Positions 15,867 through 23,286 of a DNA stretch of 36,496 nt are shown here, piece after piece. The stretch is from an uncultured Pseudomonadales bacterium (GTDB taxonomy: Bacteria > Pseudomonadota > Gammaproteobacteria > Pseudomonadales > Azotimanducaceae). The stretch is from contig CALHVX010000127.1 of NCBI GenBank assembly GCA_938036875.1, forward strand, positions 1 to 36,496, given 5' to 3'. The position numbers and the translations under genes are program-made. The notes under the pieces were generated by a model. The model searched no databases, was not told where the DNA came from, and was given only the letters and a program-made list of their open reading frames with translations. Each line of letters starts with the position of its first letter. Position 1 is the stretch's first letter.

Positions 15867-17060
15867 TTATCCTCGCTTCTCGGTTTTTGGCTCCCGAGGC
15901 ATATCTAAGCCCCGTTCGCTGATGATGTTTTTTTGGATCTGGGAGGTGCCGCCACCAATAATGAGACCTAAGAAGTACATGTATTGGGATTGCCAACTGC
16001 CGGCGTCACGTAGGTAGGGGTTGTCCTCGTAAGCGAGGCCAAGCTCACCCATCACGTCGATCGCAAAACCTTCTAGCGCATGGCGTAGCTCTGTGCCTTG
16101 CAGCTTGGTGATCATGCGAGCGAGTTTGGCATCACCAGATTTGTTAACCTTGGCAGACAGTACCCGCAGGTCGTTAAAGCGCATGGCCATGACTTCACTT
16201 TGCAGCTTCATGGCGCGATCCAAAAAGACTGGGTTGTCGACCATAGGTTGGCCGTCTACGGTTTCTTCTTTCATGATCTCGAACAAGGTGTTTAAGCGGC
16301 TCAATGTAGCGTCTGGATTGCCAAGGCTGTCGCGCTCATTGCCCAAGATGGAGTTGGCCACCATCCAGCCTTCACCCCGTTGCCCCACAATTTGATGTTT
16401 GGGCACACGCACATCGGTGAAGAACACCTCGTTGAAGTTGGCGACCCCGGTCATGTCAACCAAGGGACGAATCTCGATGCCCGGCGTGTTCATATCAAAC
16501 AACAGAAACGAGATACCTTTGTGCTTGGGTGCATCCGGCTCGGTGCGCACGAGGCAGAATATCCAGTCCGCGATCTGGGCCGTGCTGGTCCAGATTTTTT
16601 GCCCGTTAACAACCCACTCATCGCCATCCAATACGGCCGCCGTTCTGAGGCTGGCCAAATCGCTGCCAGCGCCAGGCTCGGAGTAGCCTTGGCACCAAAC
16701 CATCTCACCGTGCAGGGTGGGTTGAATAAATTGCTCTTTTTGCGCCTGGGTGCCCATCTCTAGCAAGGTGGGTACCAACATGCTGATGCCTTGGCCGCCG
16801 AGACCGGGGTTGAGCCGAGCATTGGCAAACTCTTCGGCAATGATGCGCGATTGCAGTAGATCCGGTTCAGCCCCATAGCCGCCGAACTCTTTGGGGATAG
16901 TTCTGGCGGTGTAGCCGTTCTCGATAAGCAGCTTTTGCCAGTTAAGTGCAGCCTCAGCGCGCATATTGCCCCCACGGGGAGCTCTGTCAGCGTGGCTGGC
17001 GATGAAACTTTGCACCTGGCTGCGAAAATCTTCGTACGCGGGTCCGTAAGAAAGGTCCAT
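15867..17060 (-). CDS. Acyl-CoA dehydrogenase, larger (alpha-type) subunit
   Basis: The product is 397 aa. ATG 17060 is preceded by AGAGGA. The canonical FAD-binding loop GYSEPGAGSDLASLRT and the strand WVVNGQKIWTS are present. The C-terminus has YFLGLIIGGGTSQIQKNII, the usual tetramer/FAD contact. It oxidises an acyl-CoA to the 2-enoyl-CoA and passes electrons to ETF. It is first in the three-gene operon with the smaller dehydrogenase and Lon, and is divergent from metY, so the operon promoter should lie in 17061-17285. A heteromer with the downstream subunit is likely. Confidence 0.93.
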   Translation of the reverse strand: MDLSYGPAYEDFRSQVQSFIASHADRAPRGGNMRAEAALNWQKLLIENGYTARTIPKEFGGYGAEPDLLQSRIIAEEFANARLNPGLGGQGISMLVPTLLEMGTQAQKEQFIQPTLHGEMVWCQGYSEPGAGSDLASLRTAAVLDGDEWVVNGQKIWTSTAQIADWIFCLVRTEPDAPKHKGISFLLFDMNTPGIEIRPLVDMTGVANFNEVFFTDVRVPKHQIVGQRGEGWMVANSILGNERDSLGNPDATLSRLNTLFEIMKEETVDGQPMVDNPVFLDRAMKLQSEVMAMRFNDLRVLSAKVNKSGDAKLARMITKLQGTELRHALEGFAIDVMGELGLAYEDNPYLRDAGSWQSQYMYFLGLIIGGGTSQIQKNIISERGLDMPREPKTEKRG

Positions 17061-17285
17061 GTTGTCCTCTGTTTGGTAGAAAAAGCTAAGGTGAAATCAC
17101 TTGGGTTGGATGGGCTGGCAATAGGGGTCCAATTTACCCCGCTGGCCCGTTAGCGGCAACTTGCGCCGGTCGCTCAGCTGTGATGACCCGGCGAGGATTT
17201 CTATCGAGCGCACCAAAGTTGGCTATCCAAAAGCACGCTTGCTGCACTAGACTGCGGGTTGGTCAACTTCCTGCAGAGACACCTT

Positions 17286-18557
17286 ATGAAAGACGAAACT
17301 ATAGCCGTGCACAGCGGTTACACCACGGAACCCACCACCAAGTCCGTTGCCGTGCCCATCTATCAGACGGTTGCCTATGAATTTGATGATGCCCAGCATG
17401 GCGCCGACCTGTTTGACTTGGCCGTACCAGGCAACATCTATACCCGCATCATGAACCCAACCAACGATGTGCTGGAGCAGCGAGTGGCGGCGTTAGAGGG
17501 TGGCGTTGCTGGTTTAGCGGTGTCCGCTGGTAGTGCAGCCATTAGCTACGCCATTTTGAATATTGCAGATGTAGGCGACAACATTGTGTCCATGCCCCAG
17601 CTGTACGGTGGCACCTACACGCTATTTGCCCATATGTTGCCCAAACAAGGCATTGAATGTCGGTTTGCTGAAGACGACAGCGTGGCGGCGGTAGAAAAGC
17701 TTATCGACAGTAAAACCAAAGCCATCTTTGTGGAAACCATTGGTAACCCAGCTGGCAATATTGTGGATCTAGAGCCGTTAACAGCGATGGCACATAGCCA
17801 TGGTGTTGCCGTGATCGCGGATAACACGGTTGCCTCGCCATCGTTGCTAAAACCGATCGAGCACGGTGTGGATGTTGTGGTCCACTCGCTGACCAAATAC
17901 ATGGGCGGCCACGGCAATAGCCTTGGTGGCATGATTGTGGACTCCGGTAAGTTTCCTTGGGCGGAGCAAGCGGCACGTTATCCTGGGCTAAGCTCTCCGG
18001 AACCTTCGTACCATGGTGTGGTGTACACCGAGGCGTTTGGTCCCGCTGCCTACATCGGGCGTGCACGTACGGTGCCTCTGCGCAACACGGGGGCAACCTT
18101 GTCACCCTTTAATGCCTTTTTGTTGTTGCAAGGTATTGAGACCCTGCCACTTCGCATGGAGCGCCACTGTGCAAATGCGCTGTCAGTTGCAAAACACCTG
18201 CAAGGGCATGCCAAGGTCTCTTGGGTTCGTTATGCCGGTTTACCTGATGACAAGTACCACGCGCTAGCTCAAAAATACATGGGTGGGCATGCGTCCGGGA
18301 TTCTGACTTTTGGTGTAAAAGGTGGATACGAGTCTGGGGTTAAGTTTTACGATGCCTTAGGTTTGTTCAAGCGCCTAGTGAATATTGGGGATACTAAATC
18401 CTTGGCTTGCCACCCGGCTTCTACCACCCACCGTCAGCTCAGCGAAGCAGAGCAAGCAAACGTTGGCGTCACCGGTGAAACGATGCGTTTGTCTGTCGGG
18501 ATTGAGCACATTGACGATATTTTGGGGGACTTGGATCAAGCTTTAGCCGCGATTTAG
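17286..18557 (+). CDS. metY: O-acetylhomoserine sulfhydrylase (MetY-type Cys/Met PLP enzyme)
   Basis: The product is 423 aa from ATG 17286 (MKDETIAVHSGY); the open frame upstream to 17259 is not supported. It is a Cys/Met-metabolism PLP enzyme of the long MetY length class. The substrate-loop YTRIMNPTNDVLEQRVAALEG (quoted region spans about residues 56-76), SAGSAAISYAI and the PLP lysine in VVHSLTKYMGG (Lys204) are all present, and the C-terminus RLSVGIEHIDDILGDL is typical. It converts O-acetylhomoserine and sulfide to homocysteine. No SAM riboswitch was recognised in the 225 bp upstream, only an imperfect GC-rich hairpin around 17165-17195. The 3' end converges with the 2-hydroxyacid dehydrogenase. 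Confidence 0.93.
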   Translation: MKDETIAVHSGYTTEPTTKSVAVPIYQTVAYEFDDAQHGADLFDLAVPGNIYTRIMNPTNDVLEQRVAALEGGVAGLAVSAGSAAISYAILNIADVGDNIVSMPQLYGGTYTLFAHMLPKQGIECRFAEDDSVAAVEKLIDSKTKAIFVETIGNPAGNIVDLEPLTAMAHSHGVAVIADNTVASPSLLKPIEHGVDVVVHSLTKYMGGHGNSLGGMIVDSGKFPWAEQAARYPGLSSPEPSYHGVVYTEAFGPAAYIGRARTVPLRNTGATLSPFNAFLLLQGIETLPLRMERHCANALSVAKHLQGHAKVSWVRYAGLPDDKYHALAQKYMGGHASGILTFGVKGGYESGVKFYDALGLFKRLVNIGDTKSLACHPASTTHRQLSEAEQANVGVTGETMRLSVGIEHIDDILGDLDQALAAI

Positions 18558-18593
18558 CGAGCGTTTAAATCGGGCGTCTAGCTAAGCAAGGGT

Positions 18594-18610
18594 GCCTAGC
18601 TAGGCTAGGC
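18594..18610. terminator. Hairpin between convergent genes
   Basis: GCCTAGC (18594-18600) and GCTAGGC (18604-18610) form a perfect 7-bp inverted repeat with a TAG loop. It covers the stop of the minus-strand dehydrogenase and follows metY by 36 bp. There is no T-run, so terminator strength is doubtful. Two GGCTAGGYG copies (18603-18620) continue the repeat into the coding end. Confidence 0.4.
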
Positions 18611-19607
18611 GGGCTAGGTGTTCCCGCCTAACTAGATGCTTTAAGGCGGCACCTTTGTGATAGCGCTCGATCTCCGCCACGATAAAGTCTGCCAGGCGCT
18701 GTGTCTCGGTGCCTAAGCTGCCGGTGATGTGAGGTGTAAGGTAAACGTTGGGTAAGGTATACAACACCGAATCGGCGGGCAGCACCTCGGGTGTGGTGGT
18801 GTCGAGCACTGCGTAGAGACGTTGGCTGCACAGCTCGGCCTCTAACGCCAATTGGTCCACCAAGCCGCCGCGTGCCGTGTTGATTAAGGTAGCACCGCTG
18901 CGCATCAGGGCCAGCTCGCGCATCCCCATCATACCGGCTGTATCGTTGAGCAGCGGAGCGTGCAAACTCACCACATCTGCTTGGGTTAGCAACTCTGTTA
19001 AGCCAACCTTGGTTGCACCCATCACCCGTGCGGCGGAAGGGGAAACGAATGGGTCGTACAGCAGCACCTTAAGGTCGAATGGCTGCAATAGTTCTACCAC
19101 CCGTTGCCCCACGTGGCTGGCACCGATGATGCCAATCACTTTGTTGTAGTTACCCACGTTAGGGGCTTCTTTGGTCCAAGGAGCATGGTTTGCTTTGGTC
19201 TTTAGGTAGGCATGATTCAGCGCAAACACCCGCTTGTTAGCAAACAAGATTGCGGCCAGGGTGAACTCAGCGACCGGTAGTGCGTTGGCGGCAACCGCAT
19301 TGCATACCAGGACCCCTCGGCGCCAGAGCACATCGTCAATAAAACCTTTGACGCTGCCGGCCATATGGGCAATTAGTTTGAGTCGGGGCAAGGCGTCGCT
19401 CACCGGCTGGCTTATTGCTTCACAACCCCAGCTAGTAATGAGAACCTCGATATCGGGATGGTGCTCGCACACTTGCTTGATGGAGGTGAACGGCTCTGGC
19501 TGGACCAGGTCGGTAACCCGGGCCAGGCGCTCGATATGGTCCGGGCGAAGTAACTCATCGCGGACCACAGGATGCATGATCAAAGCAGACTTGGAGATTT
19601 TTGCCAT
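18600..19607 (-). CDS. D-isomer-specific 2-hydroxyacid dehydrogenase family protein
   Basis: The product is 335 aa. The NAD-binding loop is VIGIIGASHVGQRVVELL, a GxSxxG variant of GxGxxG. Catalytic-region motifs are LINTARGGLVDQ (Arg), LDTTTPEVLP (Glu) and YLTPHITGS (His), so the Arg-Glu-His triad is intact. The N-terminal substrate domain includes EVLITSWGCEAIS. It reversibly reduces a 2-keto acid or oxidises a D-2-hydroxy acid with NAD(P)H; phosphoglycerate is less likely because no ACT domain is present. It is convergent with metY and divergent from the dUTPase gene with a 56-bp shared promoter region. Confidence 0.88.
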   Translation of the reverse strand: MAKISKSALIMHPVVRDELLRPDHIERLARVTDLVQPEPFTSIKQVCEHHPDIEVLITSWGCEAISQPVSDALPRLKLIAHMAGSVKGFIDDVLWRRGVLVCNAVAANALPVAEFTLAAILFANKRVFALNHAYLKTKANHAPWTKEAPNVGNYNKVIGIIGASHVGQRVVELLQPFDLKVLLYDPFVSPSAARVMGATKVGLTELLTQADVVSLHAPLLNDTAGMMGMRELALMRSGATLINTARGGLVDQLALEAELCSQRLYAVLDTTTPEVLPADSVLYTLPNVYLTPHITGSLGTETQRLADFIVAEIERYHKGAALKHLVRREHLARLA

Positions 19608-19663
19608 GGTGTGCAGAATACCACTAACCGCAGATCAAACTCAGCATAGGTATAGGCACACAG

Positions 19664-20326
19664 ATGAGCAACACCCCAACAGAACAGCAAGCCGCCACCA
19701 TGCTCAAAACCATGGCAAAGATGCAGGACGGCTACAACCAAGTGTTGCATGCCCAGTGGCGCGAGCAAGGGTTTCGCTTCTACCGTGCTATTTGGGTAGA
19801 GTGCGCCGAGATGCTGGATCACTACGGCTGGAAGTGGTGGAAGCACGCTACTCCAGATTTGGACCAGGTTAAGCTCGAGCTAGTGGATATTTGGCACTTT
19901 GGCATGAGCGATTTGATGCGTGATGCCGTGGCCCCCGAGTCTTTAGCTGCTGAGTTCGTGGCAACGTCCAAACTCGCCTCGGCACCCAATGCTGGTGCTG
20001 AGCCTGAAGCTTTCCGTGATGTGCTCGAGGCGTTTGCCTTGCGTACTTTGGCGGATCAAACGTTTGCCCGGGCTGAGTTCAATGCTTTGTTAGTGGCATT
20101 GCCGTTACCACTGCCTGAGCTGTTTAGCCTTTACGTTGGTAAAAACGTGTTAAATGGCTTTCGGCAAGACAACGGTTATCGCACCGGTGAGTACCGCAAG
20201 CTTTGGGGTGGCCGTGAAGACAATGAGCATTTAGTCGAAGCACTGGAGCAACTCCAGTGCGCGCCGGACGAGGTGCCACAACAGTTGTATGCCCAGCTAG
20301 AAAAGCGTTACAGCGCCAGCGCCTAG
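19664..20326 (+). CDS. dUTP diphosphatase, all-alpha (dimeric) type
   Basis: The product is 220 aa. It belongs to the all-alpha NTP pyrophosphatase superfamily, not the trimeric beta Dut. Metal-binding helices are VECAEMLDHYGWKWWK (ExxE pattern) and VKLELVDIWHFGMSD (ExxD pattern). The C-terminal YVGKNVLNGFRQDNGY and KLWGGREDNEHL are characteristic of the dimeric dUTPases of Campylobacter and kinetoplastids. It hydrolyses dUTP to dUMP and pyrophosphate, protecting DNA from uracil. It converges with a Nudix gene, and the two stops overlap in a CTAG palindrome. Whether a standard dut exists elsewhere cannot be seen. Confidence 0.9.
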   Translation: MSNTPTEQQAATMLKTMAKMQDGYNQVLHAQWREQGFRFYRAIWVECAEMLDHYGWKWWKHATPDLDQVKLELVDIWHFGMSDLMRDAVAPESLAAEFVATSKLASAPNAGAEPEAFRDVLEAFALRTLADQTFARAEFNALLVALPLPLPELFSLYVGKNVLNGFRQDNGYRTGEYRKLWGGREDNEHLVEALEQLQCAPDEVPQQLYAQLEKRYSASA

Positions 20327-20859
20327 GCAGCCGGATATGTCAGCACTTGCTGGTGTTGCAATTCACCAGCGGTGAACAACAAATTAGCGTCCACTTGTTC
20401 GGCTGCGAGAACCTTCGGTAACCAAAGCCGGTCGCTAGGCCACATTTGGTCCCAAGGTACCTCCCGGATGGGATGCCAGGCTGGAATCGCCTCTAGGGTT
20501 GCGGTTGGTGTCCCCGCAAAGCTTGTGGCAGTAAATACAAAGCCCAGCCATTGGGGCCCTTGCAAGTCGACAAAACGAATGCGTGCTCTAAGCATAAGCC
20601 GTTGCGCGCTCACGCCCACTTCTTCCAGCAGCTCTCGGTGCGCACATTGGTAGACTGTCTCCGTTGGCTCAAGCTTGCCGCCAGGGCCATTGATCAAGCC
20701 TTGCCCATGCCCGCTGCGTTTATGGATGAGCAGCACTTCAGGTTGTTGAGTTTTAGGATTATCTCGCTGCAAATAAACCAAGGTGCCAATCAGGTCGGGT
20801 TGCCAGGATAAAAGTTGCTGGCGTAGCTGTGTTGAGGGTTCGACGGATAGGGTGCGCAT
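20323..20859 (-). CDS. Nudix hydrolase, MTH1-like (oxidised purine nucleotide diphosphatase)
   Basis: The product is 178 aa. A complete Nudix box is visible at about residues 60-82: GGKLEPTETVYQCAHREL continuing LEEVGV, matching GX5EX7REUXEEXGU. The later segment VPWDQMWPSDRLWLPKVL closely resembles the substrate-pocket region of MTH1-type enzymes, which cleave 8-oxo-dGTP and 2-hydroxy-dATP. The C-terminus after about residue 150 departs from MTH1. Its 3' overlap with the dUTPase gene puts two nucleotide-pool sanitation enzymes side by side in convergent orientation. Confidence 0.85.
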   Translation of the reverse strand: MRTLSVEPSTQLRQQLLSWQPDLIGTLVYLQRDNPKTQQPEVLLIHKRSGHGQGLINGPGGKLEPTETVYQCAHRELLEEVGVSAQRLMLRARIRFVDLQGPQWLGFVFTATSFAGTPTATLEAIPAWHPIREVPWDQMWPSDRLWLPKVLAAEQVDANLLFTAGELQHQQVLTYPAA

Positions 20860-20932
20860 GGCGAGCGGGCTTCGTGCGGGTTAGGCCTGGAGTAAATCAC
20901 GGTGTGCTCAGCTACGCTAGGTACTCGCTCGG

Positions 20933-22558
20933 TTAGTCCCCGGCATACACTATCTCAATAAAGGGTTTGTTCATTTCATAAAGGGCCAATCGTGCTTGCA
21001 TCGGTGCGAGTGGTGCCAAACTGCTGCTGTTACTTTTATGTTCCTCTTGAGCGGCACTGAGCGCCGCTTGCTGCGTGCTTACCGCAGCAGAAAAATGTCC
21101 CAACGCGGCGTAAGTCGCGGCGAGCGTATCTAGCAGCGCCCAGGTTTGCAGCCTTTGTGCAGGGGTCTCGATCAACTCAAGCGCGCGCTGTGGATCTCGC
21201 ACATGCGCTTCTTGAGAGGTCGCCAGCAACCAAGCTAGCTGGTTTTTGGCGTCCAAGCTGCCGCGTTCTGCGGCTCGTGCATACCAATTGATGGCGGTAG
21301 TTGCATTGGGGCTTACCGCACGACCGCTGTGATACAACTCGCCAAGCAACTGCTGCGCCTGTACGTGGTTTTGATCTGCCGCCTGATTTAGATAGCCGAT
21401 AGCGCTGGCAGGCTCTTCCTCGAGCAACAGCTGGCCGGCTCGGAACTGGGCATCTGCGAGGCTGCTGGCCGCGGCTTTGTACCATTGCAACGCCAGCTTA
21501 GGGTTAGCGGCGGGTTTTGCGAAGCGTTGATAAAAACCTGCTAGCAACCATTGCGCCGCTGGACTGCCGCTTGCCGCCTGGGTTTGGGTCCAGGCCAGTA
21601 GTCGGGGAGCAACTTCGGTCATCTGTTTGCGAAACAAAGGTCCGGCGTACTCTTGGCCATTGGGTAGCTCCAGCAAGCCATTGCTCACGCGGTCACCAGT
21701 AAACACGCCTAGTATCTTGATACCGGTGCGCGTGATCCTGGTACCCGATCCAAAGGCCTGGTTGTTGAACCACTCTCCGTCGTGGGAGCCACCATTGGCG
21801 AAGTACTCGGTGCCATTACCTTGGCGCTGGTCCTCTACCCATTCGCCTTCATAGCGGCTGAAATTTGACCGCGTGAGCTTGCCAAAGCCTTGTCGCTTGC
21901 CTGCCACCCAAGTGCCTGCGTAGCGATTGCCGAGCTTGTCCTCAAGCACACCGTAGCCGCTGCGCTGACCGCCAAGCCAGGCACCGTTATACAGCTCACC
22001 GTCAGCCGTGGTTAGCTCACCTTGCCCATGTGGTTGGTCTTGGTGCCAATCACCGCGGTAGCTCGAACCATCCGCTGACTGCAACTCACCATAACCTTGA
22101 CGTTGCCCGGCAACGTAGCCACCTTGATACCGGTCACCGTTGCTGGCCGCAAACTGTCCTTGCCCGTGAGCGGCATCGTTGTCCCAGGTGCCGTTGTAGG
22201 TGCCAGCATTGGAGGTTTGCATACCGAAGCCCTGGCGATTGCCTTGCTCGAACTCGCCAACGTAGTGCTCACCGCTAGGCAGTTGTAGCTCCCCTTTGCC
22301 TTGGGGTTTGCCGGCAACCCAACTACCTTGATACCAACGCTCGTCGGGCCAAATAAATTTGGCGTTGCCCGTGAATTGCAGTTGGTCTGGCATGACCCAA
22401 TAGACGGCTCCGCTGGCTAGGCTAAGTTGTCCAGCACCCGTGGTATTGGCTGCCACCACCGGACCGCCAACTTCCGGAAGGGTGCGGCAGCCTGCTAGCA
22501 GCAGGGGTAGACAGAGCAGTCCGCACCACAAGCCGATTTTGTGGAGAGGGGCTTTCAA
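20933..22558 (-). CDS. Lipoprotein with MORN repeats followed by Sel1-like repeats
   Basis: The product is 541 aa. A lipobox LLLAGC places the lipidated cysteine at residue 24. Residues about 70-290 hold about nine MORN repeats (YQGSWVAGKPQGKG, YVGEFEQGNRQGFG, YNGTWDNDAAHGQG and so on). Residues about 335-455 hold Sel1-type TPR helices (AAQWLLAGFYQRF, ALQWYKAAASSLADAQFR, TAINWYARAAERGSLDAK). A helical tail follows. MORN and Sel1 modules mediate lipid or protein binding and scaffolding; no catalytic domain is seen. The TTG start overlaps the TGA of the upstream PagL-like gene by 4 bp, so the two are translationally coupled. A role in outer-membrane lipid homeostasis is inferred from the partner. 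Confidence 0.85.
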   Translation of the reverse strand: MKAPLHKIGLWCGLLCLPLLLAGCRTLPEVGGPVVAANTTGAGQLSLASGAVYWVMPDQLQFTGNAKFIWPDERWYQGSWVAGKPQGKGELQLPSGEHYVGEFEQGNRQGFGMQTSNAGTYNGTWDNDAAHGQGQFAASNGDRYQGGYVAGQRQGYGELQSADGSSYRGDWHQDQPHGQGELTTADGELYNGAWLGGQRSGYGVLEDKLGNRYAGTWVAGKRQGFGKLTRSNFSRYEGEWVEDQRQGNGTEYFANGGSHDGEWFNNQAFGSGTRITRTGIKILGVFTGDRVSNGLLELPNGQEYAGPLFRKQMTEVAPRLLAWTQTQAASGSPAAQWLLAGFYQRFAKPAANPKLALQWYKAAASSLADAQFRAGQLLLEEEPASAIGYLNQAADQNHVQAQQLLGELYHSGRAVSPNATTAINWYARAAERGSLDAKNQLAWLLATSQEAHVRDPQRALELIETPAQRLQTWALLDTLAATYAALGHFSAAVSTQQAALSAAQEEHKSNSSSLAPLAPMQARLALYEMNKPFIEIVYAGD

Positions 22559-23205
22559 AAACGGTAGCCCAGCATAATGAGTTGGTTGTCCACACCGTGA
22601 TTAGCGCTGGCGAGGTCTAAGTTCGAATAGTGGAACCATTGGTAAGCCAGCTCCCAGCGGCCGCGGCGGCCAAAACGCAGGCCCGCGACACCACGATCTT
22701 CAAACTGAAAGTGTGAGCCTAGCGGTAGGCTGCGCTCTTTGCCGGAACGCAGCTTGTCATCGCTTAGGTAGCTGACACCCACCGCAAGTTCTAGGTAAGG
22801 GGCAATGGTGGTGTTGCCAATGGGCTCAAACTGCCAGCGGATCACGGGTGCTAGGGCTACGGCCCAGATACGCGAAGCGCCACGGTCTGTAGCGCTCGGG
22901 GTCACATCGCTTGCATCAAAATCGGCAAAGCTGAGATCCCAATAGCCGGTCATGTGGCCCCAAGAGGTTTCCCACCAGCGTGCCTGCCAGCGGCGTTGCA
23001 CACCAACGCGAGCGGCATCGTGCATTTGCCCGCGTGCGCCTTCGCCGTAGCTAGCGCTTAGACTCCAGGGGCTAAGATCGGCCTCTTGTGCTTGCGCCAG
23101 GTTGCTGATGACACCCAAGCCGAAGCACATACTTACACAGAATATCCAGCGAGCCGTTAGCAGGCTAGATAGGCTTAATTTTTGCAGTCTGAGTTGGTTC
23201 AGCAA
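22555..23205 (-). CDS. PagL-like lipid A deacylase / acyloxyacyl hydrolase
   Basis: The product is about 216 aa from TTG 23205, which follows AGGAG by 5 nt; an in-frame TTG at 23241 is the longer alternative. A signal peptide ends near NLAQAQ. The mature part is a small outer-membrane barrel of PagL size. Near the C-terminus WFHYSNLDLASANHGVDN carries the His-x-Ser pair of the PagL active site, and the chain ends in YRF as barrels do. PagL removes the 3-linked hydroxyacyl chain from lipid A. The position of the third catalytic residue (Glu in Pseudomonas PagL) appears to be Asp here, so activity should be treated with some caution. It is coupled to the MORN/Sel1 lipoprotein gene. Confidence 0.78.
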   Translation of the reverse strand: MLNQLRLQKLSLSSLLTARWIFCVSMCFGLGVISNLAQAQEADLSPWSLSASYGEGARGQMHDAARVGVQRRWQARWWETSWGHMTGYWDLSFADFDASDVTPSATDRGASRIWAVALAPVIRWQFEPIGNTTIAPYLELAVGVSYLSDDKLRSGKERSLPLGSHFQFEDRGVAGLRFGRRGRWELAYQWFHYSNLDLASANHGVDNQLIMLGYRF

Positions 23206-23286
23206 GGGGGCTCCTGAAAGCTGGTGATTAGGCACTGACAAATTTGCGGTGCATTGGTTAGAGTAAGAGAAAACGGGAGAAGTTGC

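Noticed and set aside
16380-16763. 127-aa plus-strand ORF
   Set aside because: Antisense of the larger acyl-CoA dehydrogenase; no start signal or family pattern.
17061-17285. SAM riboswitch upstream of metY
   Set aside because: None of the SAM-I or SAM-II core sequences could be seen; only an imperfect GC-rich hairpin.
19234-19872. 212-aa plus-strand ORF
   Set aside because: It is the antisense shadow of the 2-hydroxyacid dehydrogenase gene and then runs into the dUTPase gene in another frame. The translation has no recognisable pattern.
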